Positions 33,601 to 42,700 of a stretch of 64,000 nucleotides of DNA are shown piece after piece. Under the pieces are notes generated by a model. It saw only the letters and a program-made list of their open reading frames with translations, did not search any database and was not told where the DNA came from. The first letter of the stretch is position 1. Each line of letters starts with the position of its first letter. The DNA comes from Planctomycetota bacterium (lineage in GTDB: Bacteria; Planctomycetota; Phycisphaerae; Sedimentisphaerales; Anaerobacaceae), in assembly GCA_019456195.1 (NCBI GenBank), contig VRUK01000007.1:21692-85691 (forward strand), in the 5' to 3' direction. The position numbers were made by a program, and so were the translations under genes.

Positions 33601-34239
33601 AGCTTGCAGCTTTACACTGCGAAGCCTCTTGGCAATCTCGCCTATAATATCTGCAAGTCGAAGCAGATTCTGTTCAGTCCGTTCCAGTTTACGAAGGGCT
33701 TCTTTCTTATGTGCCTTATACTTGCTTATCCCGGCTGCTTCTTCGAATATAAACCTTCGGTCCGTCTTCGATGCGCTCACTAAATACTCTATCTGGCCCT
33801 GCTCGAGAATCGAATAGGCCCTCGTCCCTATACCGGTATCCATAAACAACTCTCGAATATCCTTCAGCCGGCAGATTTTGTTGTTTATTCGATACTCACT
33901 GTCACCACTCTTATATATTTTTCGTGTTACCTGGACCTCTTCCGCATCGATAGGAAGCTTACGCGTCCCGCTGCCTTCGGGGTTGGATATAAACAGACTC
34001 ACTTCCGCCGCACCCAGGGGCTTTCTGCTGCTGCTTCCGCCGAATATCACATCAGCCATGTGCCCGCTTCGCAGACTCTTGACACTTTGCTCTCCAAGGA
34101 CCCATTTTACCGCATCGACAACGTTGCTTTTGCCGCACCCGTTGGGACCGACAATAGCAGTTATCGGACAATCGAAAACAAAATCCGTTTTGTCCGCAAA
34201 ACTCTTAAATCCGTTAAGAATAATTTTTTCAAGTCTCAT
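30655..34239 (-). CDS. smc: Chromosome partition protein SMC
   Basis: 1194 residues, canonical bacterial length. The ATG follows ACAGGA. N-terminal ATPase half: 'MRLEKIILNGFKSFADKTDF', Walker A GPNGCGKSN (about residue 32), and the R-loop and Q-loop region 'ALGEQ'-like VLGEQSVKSLR. Long coiled coils (about 170-500 and 680-1010) flank a hinge (about 520-660) with 'YVEGILAETIETGVEYANAV'. The C-terminal half has the signature LLSGGEKSMTALALLF (Ser where most have Ala) and Walker B PFCFLDEVDAALDEAN. It compacts and segregates DNA as a dimer with ScpA/ScpB, which are not in the window. Confidence 0.97.
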   Translation of the reverse strand: MRLEKIILNGFKSFADKTDFVFDCPITAIVGPNGCGKSNVVDAVKWVLGEQSVKSLRSGHMADVIFGGSSSRKPLGAAEVSLFISNPEGSGTRKLPIDAEEVQVTRKIYKSGDSEYRINNKICRLKDIRELFMDTGIGTRAYSILEQGQIEYLVSASKTDRRFIFEEAAGISKYKAHKKEALRKLERTEQNLLRLADIIGEIAKRLRSVKLQAGKARNYLQYTQKLKELQVSYSLVEYGKNRDQMKDKGAVLDEISEQFGALAAEVAKQDSLVSNLGEEIIETEHKLSQTDNSLVSVRSKIEQRFQRIDFLRARISELQEREQSAREKIEKLRGQKNLFEQNSSQYSSELANCEKILEEKSGAVEQIQKDIQEVNTECTSLEAHLEDEKSGIIDIVRRTAQLHNEVQSISVYRNNLSSQKDRLSGRAETARAELEGLLTEKAQHNARHDDIEKVLGELKESLETKRTKSEELNEALAVDNKRLAHSKEVRSALNSELTILTDMEKRREGLKAGVKSILQERVFENKFDYVEGILAETIETGVEYANAVEAALEGQTDALVINSTGRMLADIEMIRELDGRVNFISLDKVEPFVDTNDWSGFECVKGRLVEFVKFDSKYAALAWKLLGRTLVVESLREAVELARSVPDEFNFVTLKGEFLSGDGMIKLGPLGKASGLISRKSRLRQLQDTIANIASEIEAVESQIAKNNQKKAHLDDLCKDLRTAVYEANTEKMQVGSKLSLIEQNIQRLRQEEPLLANEIDMLAEQIAQSVQKEYDSKQKLEELEEVNSQRTAHIEELEAKYAEQKEQQQILVNKLTDLKVALGQVSEQSKALKQITASLQSQMQENRASAETAQDEIKNCSEQLAQAQRDILSCEAGVSELFVEKEKSQESSRLLHKEAERLLEERKQAEELVRLRRAEKEETDRKINELKIELSQLEVRQQDLIERVQEQLQIDLAEAYEDYTQEDVDWDKVKEEITVLRGKIERLGNVNIDAIDEQETLEKRHDFLSEQVQDLNSSRGQLQQLINRLNKKSREKFQQTFEEIRGHFQEIFRKLFGGGKADIMLEDAEDILEAGIEVIARPPGKETRSISLLSGGEKSMTALALLFSVFKTKPSPFCFLDEVDAALDEANNERFNMLLREFQKESQFIVITHAKRTMSIANVLFGITMQIRGVSKKISVKFGEHEEETSAVA

Positions 34240-34348
34240 CTGTTATCCTGTTGTTAACGTCCGGTAACTATTAATAAAATATAAACATACAGCTTTTAGT
34301 CAAATACGCAATATTGTTATCGGCCGAAGGGCTGTCTTCTCTTGATAA

Positions 34349-35956
34349 TTAGCCGATTTCAGGTAAGTTTCCGGCCCAAAACTCCGCTTTTACTGCACCC
34401 TTGTCACACATCACCTTCAAAAGTGCTATAACATCCGCGTATGGAACACCTAAGCCACCACGACCCGGCTCACCTTCTGCTTTGGGCTTTTCGCAGAGGG
34501 TTCGGATAATGTCACTAAGTACAAATGAGCTTCTCAATTGAGCCACCACACCCGGACGGTAGGGATGTTTGCGGATTATCGAGACATAGCTCTGACCGGA
34601 CGGGGCGTTAATTGTTATATTACCGTCCTCTGAACGCACAAAAATCCCGCTACTGCATTGTATCGGGGCGCCGAATAAAGCGATTCGAGGCTGACCGCTG
34701 CGAGAGACAAAAACTGCTTTCTGTTCGGTTTGCGCTATTTGTTCCAAATAAAAATTACTTCCGACAAGCTCTTGTGTCACTGAAATATCGCCTAATTTCC
34801 GCAACTGCTCGTAAGCGGCCAGCCTCACGCGAAAATCAGCGTCACGCAGCAGCCTCTGCGATATTCGAGCCGCATCGTTACGTCTGGCCCCGACGGTTAT
34901 TGATTCAAGGGCAACAATTCGATAAGCTGATTTTACGTCCATAGCTATTTGCCTGAGAGTCATCAGGCCCGCATCGCTGCCCAGATTAAGCATACATCTG
35001 GCGGCTCGCAGACGTACCTGCTCATTCGATACTGTCAGCAAAGTATTCAGTCCGACGAGACTTCGATTGCCTATGGCCTCAAGAGCTATTTCACTCGCAT
35101 CCGCGTCCTGCAAAGCGGTAAGTTTTCTGATAAATATATTTATTCTCTCGTTGATAATTTCCATGTTGTGTGCAAGATATGTCATCTCGATTATCGAAAC
35201 GAATCTTTTCTTTCGCTCTTTATGTTTAGCCGGCACTTTCACTTCAAGCCTGCCGGGCAAAATCACCTTCGCTGTTACGTCACCGAAAAGTTCGTTCACG
35301 CGGTTTCGAATATTGTTCGTCGTCCTTAAATCGGGATCGTGAAGCTCCAGAGTTATCTTGTACTCATCAAGAACCTTTCCTCCGGCTAATACATATCCAC
35401 CCCTTTTATTGATTTTAGATGTCACGAATTTATCCAAATAAACCGTCCCTTTTGCCTCGGCCACAATTTTCGTAGCGATACCGAAAGTCCCCACAGGCTT
35501 CAGCTCCGTGCCCAGCAGCCACCCCCCTTCCAGGGAAGTAGTCTGTGTTCCATCTAATGCTGATACTCTCACATCGAAATTCTCATTCTTGGAAGCTATC
35601 GTCGGCATTATTCCCTCTACCAGTACCACCGCTGTATCGGAGCCGCCAATAAATTTCGAAACGTCTATTCTCCGTCCGGGAAATAGCGTCTGTAGATGTT
35701 GTCCAAGATACGTCCTTATACCTGGAGGGCACTCGCCCGAACCCGTACCCTTCAATGCCACAACCAAACCGTATCCTTCGAGTTTCACCGATTCCGGCCA
35801 GGACATCTTCACCAATGACCCTATCGTGGTACCTAAATCTATCGCAGGCCTAAGGTCTTTTGCCCCCCTGCCGCCCCCCTCACCACAGCCGCCTATAAAG
35901 CAGCCGACAAGCACTGCTGTTATCACAAAAACCTTTTTTCGAATGACAATTTTCAT
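34349..35956 (-). CDS. FlgI-like (flagellar P-ring) lipoprotein with HEAT-like repeats
   Basis: 535 residues from the ATG at 35956, preceded by GAGGTG. A lipoprotein signal ends VGCFIGGC (Cys near 23). The first half resembles FlgI: 'SWPESVKLEGYGLVVALKGT', 'GGSDTAVVLVEGIMP', 'FDVRVSALDGTQTTSLEGGW' and 'GTFGIATKIVAEAKGTVYL', then 'DEYKITLELHDPDLRTTNNI' and RNRVNELFG. Residues about 280-420 carry helical HEAT-like repeats (LTALQDADASEIALEAIGN, 'VRLRAARCMLNLGSDAG'). A C-terminal domain follows. True FlgI is a Sec-exported protein of about 370 residues without these repeats, and no flagellar genes are nearby. It may form a ring in another envelope machine. Confidence 0.78.
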   Translation of the reverse strand: MKIVIRKKVFVITAVLVGCFIGGCGEGGGRGAKDLRPAIDLGTTIGSLVKMSWPESVKLEGYGLVVALKGTGSGECPPGIRTYLGQHLQTLFPGRRIDVSKFIGGSDTAVVLVEGIMPTIASKNENFDVRVSALDGTQTTSLEGGWLLGTELKPVGTFGIATKIVAEAKGTVYLDKFVTSKINKRGGYVLAGGKVLDEYKITLELHDPDLRTTNNIRNRVNELFGDVTAKVILPGRLEVKVPAKHKERKKRFVSIIEMTYLAHNMEIINERINIFIRKLTALQDADASEIALEAIGNRSLVGLNTLLTVSNEQVRLRAARCMLNLGSDAGLMTLRQIAMDVKSAYRIVALESITVGARRNDAARISQRLLRDADFRVRLAAYEQLRKLGDISVTQELVGSNFYLEQIAQTEQKAVFVSRSGQPRIALFGAPIQCSSGIFVRSEDGNITINAPSGQSYVSIIRKHPYRPGVVAQLRSSFVLSDIIRTLCEKPKAEGEPGRGGLGVPYADVIALLKVMCDKGAVKAEFWAGNLPEIG

Positions 35957-36070
35957 CCGGCCAGACACCTCAAAAAAGATTAATTTACCGCTGAGAAACA
36001 ACTCTAACATACTACGCCGTCAAATCAATTCCGTCAAGTCTAATCTAATCTCACAACAGAATCACACCCC

Positions 36071-36790
36071 TTAAACCTTGGCTAATAACGCATCAAACCG
36101 TTCATTTGCCGCTGCAATGTATTGTTCATCAGATATAAGAGGCATTTCCAGTTTCAGCCTGGTTTCTTCCGAAAGTCGCTGCTTTTCTACGATTTCCATC
36201 CCCGCCGTTTGAAGAAGCTTTTTGTATTCACGAATGATAGGTCTAAAAATTACCGGAGCGTCCTTCAATATACCGCCACCGCTTCTGTATATTTCACCGA
36301 TGACCTTCGAACGCATATTTCTCGCTACCCTTTTAAACAACAGTTCGAGTACCTGGAAATGGCTATGCTCCGGAAAGCCGCAGTTCGATATAATAACTAA
36401 TTTCGCTTGCTTTTCAGACCTGCTTATATGCACGCATTCTCCGCCTTCGTCTTTGTCGAAATGCGGATCAATACCCGCAATAAGCCTGTCCATAAAATTT
36501 TTCATAATTCCAGTGACATTATCAACGTAAACCGGCGTCGCAAAAACTACAATATCCGATTCGCCGAACGTCTTAATCAATTCCGCCATATCATCTTTAA
36601 TAACGCATTTGCCCGGCGTCTTTATCCAGCACGTAAAACAACCCCGGCAGGGACGTATCTTCTTCTTCACAAGAAATACGTTCTCAACCTCAGCCCCGGC
36701 CTGCCCGGCCCCCTTCGAAAACTCTTTGACCATCACGTGGGTGTTCCCCTTCTTCCCACGGGGCGAGCCGTTGAATATAGTAACCTTCAT
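36071..36790 (-). CDS. Flavodoxin/NADPH-dependent FMN reductase family protein
   Basis: 239 residues. The N-terminus MKVTIFNGSPRGKKGNTHVM is the FMN phosphate-binding loop of the NADPH-dependent FMN reductase/iron-sulfur flavoprotein group. 'RPCRGCFTCWIKTPGKCVIK' followed by DDM carries three conserved cysteines (CxxCxxC...C pattern), and 'VFATPVYVDNVTGIMKNFMD' then RLI is the flavin-contacting loop. The C-terminal 70 residues extend beyond the core fold. Likely a cytoplasmic redox enzyme using FMN. It sits between YjbQ and the FlgI-like gene on the same strand, without an obvious shared pathway. Confidence 0.88.
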   Translation of the reverse strand: MKVTIFNGSPRGKKGNTHVMVKEFSKGAGQAGAEVENVFLVKKKIRPCRGCFTCWIKTPGKCVIKDDMAELIKTFGESDIVVFATPVYVDNVTGIMKNFMDRLIAGIDPHFDKDEGGECVHISRSEKQAKLVIISNCGFPEHSHFQVLELLFKRVARNMRSKVIGEIYRSGGGILKDAPVIFRPIIREYKKLLQTAGMEIVEKQRLSEETRLKLEMPLISDEQYIAAANERFDALLAKV

Positions 36791-36832
36791 AACAATCCCC
36801 CTTTTCTCGAATACGATTCTCTGCTCATTACT

Positions 36833-37252
36833 TCATTCCCCGACAATCTGACACACTACCGTTCTCGTCCGCGGCCTCGTATCAAAATCCACCAAAATAA
36901 TCTGCTGCCACGTCCCCAACGTCATTTTGCCGTCAACAACAGGCACACTCATAGAAGGCCCCAGCAGCGTGGCCCGAACATGCGAATGCCCGTTATCATC
37001 ATGCCACGTCTCTTCGTGCTCATACCGGCCGCGCTCAGGCGCGATTTCCTCGAAACACGCCTCGATATCGTAATTAACCAATCCGGGTTCATATTCCGTC
37101 GTCGTTATCCCCGCAGTCGAGCCAACGTTGAAAACCGTAACAGTACCCTCCCTAACGCCTGATTGGCTCACAACATCGCTGACCTGCTCGGTAATATTAA
37201 CGACATCGCAATTACCCTTCGTTTTAATGTTGAGATTTTCCGTCTTAACCAT
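36833..37252 (-). CDS. YjbQ family protein (UPF0047)
   Basis: 139 residues, the usual size. The family pattern is clear: 'NITEQVSDVVSQSGVREGTV' and 'VGSTAGITTTEYEPGLVNYD', then 'YEHEETWHDDNGHSHVRATL' with LGPS, and 'LGTWQQIILVDFDTRPRTRT'. The conserved His and Asp residues (HEETWHDDNGHSH) line the putative active site. Relatives have weak secondary thiamine-phosphate synthase activity in vitro, but the physiological role is unsettled. No thiamine genes are nearby. Confidence 0.93.
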   Translation of the reverse strand: MVKTENLNIKTKGNCDVVNITEQVSDVVSQSGVREGTVTVFNVGSTAGITTTEYEPGLVNYDIEACFEEIAPERGRYEHEETWHDDNGHSHVRATLLGPSMSVPVVDGKMTLGTWQQIILVDFDTRPRTRTVVCQIVGE

Positions 37253-37420
37253 TCGCTACAATCCTTATCATCGGCAATATTATCCCCCAACAACAGCAGC
37301 AAACTTAACGAATCCGCCCTATTTTTGCAACCCCAGCTTCTGCCATTTTTGCTATTTGCGAACAGTAGGCTTGATTTTGAGTATAAATAATGAAAGAATA
37401 AATGTTTTAGGAATATATCA

Positions 37421-38902
37421 ATGAAAATGCAAATGGAATTTACCCGAAGAAACTGGTTGTTATACTTGGCTCTTGTATGCCTCGTCACATCCGGTGGATT
37501 AACCGCCCATGCACAGACAACCAGACCATTGAGCAACCTGACTATCGATGATTTCGGCAGGTCAAGAGGCCATACAAACAGCCTCAACTGGACCTCGATA
37601 GCCGACCAGGCGAAAGATAATAGCACAGCCGGCTCCAACAATTTCGTGCAAGAAAGCGGAAGGTCCTGCCTGAATATCAAGGAGCTTGTCCCACGGAATA
37701 AAAGCCTCACTCTTCTTGGCACTAAACTCGTGCTGGATAATAACAGCAACATAAATACCGCCGGGTATGATGGCATTTACCTGCGGGCAAAAGGCACCAT
37801 CGGGCCGGCATCTGTCGGGATATGGATAGAGAGCGAACAAAACGGACGCCGGCTTTATCAGGCGCCAATTGAGCTGAAAAACCGCTGGCAGGAATTCCGG
37901 CTGCCGCTGCGTGTTTTTCGCTCGATGCCGCTCGGTATGCCAGCCAATGATCGGGAAACCTTCAGAATCGCCACCTTCCCCAACATCCAGCAAAGAACCG
38001 TAGAGATTTTCCTCGACGAGATTGGATTTTATAAGGAACGGAAAATGTACAACAAACTAACTCGCCAGCAGCAGCAGATTATAATTCGCAAGGGTACCGA
38101 ACGCCCTTTCAGCGGTAAATATAACGACCATTACGAAAACGGAACCTATACCTGCGCCCGATGCTCGGCAAAGCTTTATGAATCCACCTCGAAGTTCAAA
38201 TCCAACTGCGGCTGGCCCAGCTTCGATGATGAAATCGAAGGGGCCGTTAAGCGGCAGCGCGATGCCGATGGTGTACGCATAGAAATTCTCTGCAATAATT
38301 GCGGCGGCCACCTCGGCCATGTCTTTCTCGGCGAGCAATCGACACCGAAGAATACGCGCCATTGCGTGAATTCGCTCTCGATGAACTTTAGACCGGCAAC
38401 CGAACAGCAGGAGCAGGCCGGGGCCGGTAAAGCAATATTCGCGTCCGGCTGTTTCTGGGGAACAGAGTATTATTTCAATAAAGCACCTGGCGTAATTTCC
38501 ACCACTGTCGGATACACGGGCGGCCATGTGGATAATCCCACCTACAAGCAGGTCTGTACCGACAGGACAGGTCACGCTGAGGCCGTCGAGGTTACCTACG
38601 ATCCGGTAGTAATCAGTTATGAGCAGCTTGCGAAGCTGTTCTTTGAGACCCACGATTTTACTCAGCTTAATCGTCAGGGGCCGGATATCGGTACGCAATA
38701 TCGCACCGAAATTTTCTATCTGGACGAGGAGCAGAAAGAAATAGCTACTCAACTTATCCAGACGCTTAAGACAAAACGCCACAGCGTTAAAACTAAGGTT
38801 ACGCAGGCTGATAAATTCTGGCCGGGTGAAGAATATCATCAGGATTATTACGATAAAACCAAAAAACTGCCCTACTGCCACGTTTACCGGAAAATCTTCT
38901 GA
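37421..38902 (+). CDS. Secreted three-domain protein: CIA30-like domain + MsrB + MsrA
   Basis: 493 residues. A signal peptide is visible ('NWLLYLALVCLVTSGGLTAHA'-like, residues 11-31). Residues about 38-205 form a CIA30/CBM11-like sandwich ('LTIDDFGRSRGHTNSLNWTS', 'YDGIYLRAKG', 'VEIFLDEIGFY'). Residues about 210-330 are MsrB: zinc cysteines CARC and CNNC, 'GWPSFDD', 'GGHLGHVF' and catalytic RHCVNS. Residues about 342-493 are MsrA: catalytic 'ASGCFWGTEYYF', 'GYTGGHVDNPTYKQV', 'HAEAVEV', 'FFETHD' and 'PGEEYHQDYY'. It reduces both epimers of oxidised methionine, here in the periplasm. The B-then-A order and the N-terminal sandwich are unusual compared with the common A-B fusions. Confidence 0.92.
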   Translation: MKMQMEFTRRNWLLYLALVCLVTSGGLTAHAQTTRPLSNLTIDDFGRSRGHTNSLNWTSIADQAKDNSTAGSNNFVQESGRSCLNIKELVPRNKSLTLLGTKLVLDNNSNINTAGYDGIYLRAKGTIGPASVGIWIESEQNGRRLYQAPIELKNRWQEFRLPLRVFRSMPLGMPANDRETFRIATFPNIQQRTVEIFLDEIGFYKERKMYNKLTRQQQQIIIRKGTERPFSGKYNDHYENGTYTCARCSAKLYESTSKFKSNCGWPSFDDEIEGAVKRQRDADGVRIEILCNNCGGHLGHVFLGEQSTPKNTRHCVNSLSMNFRPATEQQEQAGAGKAIFASGCFWGTEYYFNKAPGVISTTVGYTGGHVDNPTYKQVCTDRTGHAEAVEVTYDPVVISYEQLAKLFFETHDFTQLNRQGPDIGTQYRTEIFYLDEEQKEIATQLIQTLKTKRHSVKTKVTQADKFWPGEEYHQDYYDKTKKLPYCHVYRKIF

Positions 38903-38959
38903 CACCTTGTAGGGCAGTAAATAGGTCCCCTGTTGCGAGCCAAGTAAGCAGCTCTCGGG

Positions 38960-39436
38960 GATAAAGTTTGATAAATTTGGGTTTGAATTGGGTTTGTTTT
39001 GGGTTAAATTGGCTTTGTTTTTGGCTTTATTGGGTTTGAATTGGGTTTGAATTGGGTTTGTTTTTTCGTAAAATCGGCGTTTTCGGGCGAAAATCGCATA
39101 AAATTGGCTTTGTTTTGCATAAAAAGGGGTGATTTGTCGAACATTCTCTACAGTTGTAGATCGCAAATTAGTGTAGAGTGAGTTAATATGCCTAAAGTGA
39201 GCTAAAGTTGGATTCTCGATGCTCATGATTTAGATTACAGATTCCATATCTCAGATTTCATATTGTCTCTGTGAGGGCAGAAAAACACTGCCTCTATAAT
39301 TAGACGAGTGTGCACGTTTGAGTCGAAAATTTGGTCATTTTTTGAGGCCCGTGGCTCGTAACTCTTTTATTTGAAAGGAGATAAAAATTTTTGAAATATT
39401 TTATTTTTGTTTTTTGCAGTGAGCGTTTTTGACTGA
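38960..39436 (-). repeat. Planctomycete intergenic repeat family, copy B (inverted relative to copy A)
   Basis: Aligns, on the - strand, with 17281-17900. It has the same order of blocks: CAGTCAAAAACGCTCACTG, ATAAAATATTTCAAAAATTT, AAACGTGCACACTCGTCTAA, TTTTTCTGCCCTCAC, ATGAGCATC, CAACTTTAGCTCACTTTAGG, a near-palindrome (39146-39161), CCCTTTTTATGCAAAACAAAG and a tail of AACAAACCCAATTCAAACCC units. It lies between msrBA and the TPR-PIN locus. The ATGAGCATC frame runs on into sequence antisense to msrBA, which argues against a conserved protein. Confidence 0.8.
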
Positions 39437-39745
39437 AAATGACTCAAGACTCAAGACAGAGGGGCATAGTTGCATTAAGATGCAAAATATTTGAAGCTGA
39501 CAAAATTCCTTATTTGTGTTAGAAATCGGTGATTTTTGTTGGTTTTTAGCGTTTTTTGTCGAAAATTGGTTGATTTTTTAGGTGTGGATGATTAAATGAG
39601 TAAATGGATTGATGCGAGATGTGAATTATTATATTTTCAAACATAAGTCAAAAAATAACGGCCAAAGATTTGGTAGTTTTTGGCGCCTCACCTTCTAAAA
39701 GAACCAGTAGATACCCATTTACAATTCCCATTATTTCTTATTAGG
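39437..39745. other. A/T-rich spacer downstream of the TPR-PIN gene
   Basis: About 300 bases with no supported gene. T-rich runs (GGTTTTTAGCGTTTTTTGTCG, and GATTTTTTAGG) are present, but there is no clear G/C-rich terminator stem. The composition is like the neighbouring accessory locus. Confidence 0.4.
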
Positions 39746-42700
39746 CTAAGGTAGTATAATGCGGCTACCTTGTGTTCCCTTTAACCAACTATCAATAGTA
39801 TCTTGTGCTTTTCCGGCATTTATAACATCAAACCCAAAAATTTGTATTATTCCATTTCGCAACGATTCTATTGCAAAGTATCCTTTTGGTCGCTGGGCTA
39901 ATCTTTCTAAAATCCTAATTGTGATATGCTGTGAAATGTCATCAATATTGATATCTTGCCATGCTTTTTTTATAACACCAGCAGCAAAATAGAATTGCCC
40001 TTGAGTTTTTACATTCGGATTGCTAAACCAATTAAACACCTGAAAAGCAGGTGCCTGATCGATATTATTGTTACTTTTTTCAATTGACAGCATGAATGTT
40101 TCAACAGTGGGTTTTGTATAATAATACCCCATTTGCATAAGCAACACAGTGATATTCTGAATTATGTTGTTCTCTATCAACTCTTTTTCCAACAAATGAT
40201 TAAAGAAAAATTGAGTCCATATTCTATAGCACCCAAACTCATTCTGTGCCAAAGCTGCTGTGAATAAGTCATCAGTCCATAAGATTCTATTAGCTTGTAC
40301 CGCAAGTAATATCGATTCCAGACAATCTCTTCCAAGTATGTTGATTAATACATCTCGTCTTTCTTTTTCTAATTCTGCCACAACTAAACCATCAATAATT
40401 GTAAAATTCTTTTCTATAAAGTTTATTAATGTTCTTATCTTCTCCCTCGCGTGAACTACATCATCTGGGGTTATAGGATGGAAACCATCAACAGAATACG
40501 AACCAGCCATACTCTCAGGATCTCCATGCAGACTTTCAACTTGCCTGAAAGCATTTAAAGTTCCTTGTGACACAATGAATAAATAAGGTAGTTTTATTAA
40601 ATGTTCGTAACTTGAAGTGAACATCAATGTGACAATTGCGGTGGCATCAAGAACAATTTCTTTAGCATTCGACATCCATTTCTCTGCTTCAATTTCCTCT
40701 TGATCGTTTCCAATACAACACTTAAGCTTAAGACTTGGACTTGTAGCAATATAATTCATTGTTTCAACTATGGATCGATCTTTTTTTAAAGCCATAGAAT
40801 AAATAGAAAACAGTTGCGTTGAATATATTTCTTCAAGCCGTTTGACATATTCAGCATCTTGTTGAGCTAATTTCTCAAATGGTGTGATGTCAAATTTCCC
40901 CGCCTTATCAATTGCGATATATTTTCTTATAGCTCTATTAGAAGGAAATCTTGATTCAAAGTTCTCAAAACATTCACTATAACGATAAATATATTTACTG
41001 TGAATCGCTTGAATTGTAGCAGTTCGATCTTGAATGCCATCTTTTCTTAGACAGAAACTGTCGCCGCATCTTTTGCCTAACATGGCTTGTGAAATAGGAT
41101 GCTCTAAAGAATACTCGTTACGGGAATGAGAGGGAGGGCTAATTGTTGAATCCTCAATTATATGCCAATGACAAACATCAGTATCATCCTCTTTAAAGCG
41201 AACAGCTATACCAGGCACTACCAATTCTGGTTGTGTAATGGATATCTTGGGACCAATTGGGGACAATAACTCAATCATAGTAATATGAGCATCGCTGTCA
41301 TCCCAATTTAACCGAAGCAGATTATAAGCATACTCTAAAGCTTCACTATGATTCCCACCATAGCGGAGGACATTGACAACTATTCTTCCGGTATGGACGT
41401 CTACCTCTTCTACCTTAGAAAGTTTAGAAGGATCTTTTTCTATTAAATCATATTGATTTATACGAATACCTACCAAAGATAATCTTGCTCTGACATAAGG
41501 AGTGTACGATTCTTCTTTTGGGTTCTTAAGATACTCTTGTAATAGTGTGATAGCCCCTTCTGCATCGTTGAATAATTCATGATAATGAAGTTGCAGTTCA
41601 AAAATACGCCTATCCCATATTCCATTACTGCGTAGTTCTTTAGAAATTTCAATAACAAATTTAGCATCCTCACATCTTTCGGCGCATTCCAGAAGACGGT
41701 AAGTGTCTTGTCCGATGTATTGCGGAGAAACTATAGATTTCCAAATATGAAGTGCTTCTTTATGAAGTCCGAGATTTTGCATGAGTATTGCAAGCCGACG
41801 CTTGTCATGAACGCTGCTATCATCATCTAAAGCCTCAAGACATTGCTTTGCCTGTTTAATAGAGGACGGGACATCTTTGCAGAACCATAGTACTTCTGCC
41901 CAAAGAATTTTTTTTGAAGCTTCGTCGATAATATTTGATATAATGCCGTCAAAATCTTGTTTGATCTGATCAAAACTTTCAGTTTCTGACCGAATATGAA
42001 AATACAAGGCTAAATAATCCGCTCTAAAATCATTGGGCATTTTAGTCAAATCTTTAATTTTGTTTTCAAGAATCTCTACTGCATCATTAAAGTCTGTACC
42101 AGAATTCCTTTGTTTTAACATTTGAGCAAGCAGAAATTCGACATCACATCTTTCACTGGAATTGATTATCTCCTTGAGGTGACTAATAGCCTTATCCAGA
42201 TTTTCTTGTGCTAATTCAACAGAATGCCAATAAACTATTTCAGGATCATCCTTAGCTATGTTATACGCCTGCTCAAGATCATCCTTGGCTTCTTTGTTTC
42301 TCGACAAAGCCTTATACGCAGTGGCGCGTCTTATTAGCCCATGAGCTGCAGAGTAGGTTTTTGATTCCTTCTGAAACTTCTCTATTGATTCAGTAAATAA
42401 ATCCACGGTTTTTTCAAGTAATGATATTTCTTCTTGAGTGGGCTTCCTTTGATAAAGAAATATATTATTTACATTAGCGCGAGCAAGCAGTATACAAGCT
42501 AATTTTTCTGTTACCCTGGGATTACCAGGTACTTCCTTTGATGCCTGTTGAATATATTCTTCGGCCACGTCGAAATTCTTTTCATTAACTGCCTTGATCG
42601 CTAGTGCCATCGCAACTTCCGCATCCTTATGAAGATGCTGAGGGACCTTTTGAAGTATTTCATCAAGAGTTAAATTATCTGCTGTCCGAATCCATACTGA

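Noticed and set aside
38869..38919. CTGCCCTAC/GTAGGGCAG inverted repeat as terminator of msrBA
   Set aside because: The left arm lies inside the coding sequence and the loop is 33 bases without a following T run, so it is a weak terminator candidate.
38057..39226. 389-codon open frame on the - strand across msrBA and repeat copy B
   Set aside because: It is antisense to the well-conserved MsrB/MsrA coding sequence, and its first part is the repeat element. No family features and no ribosome-binding site.
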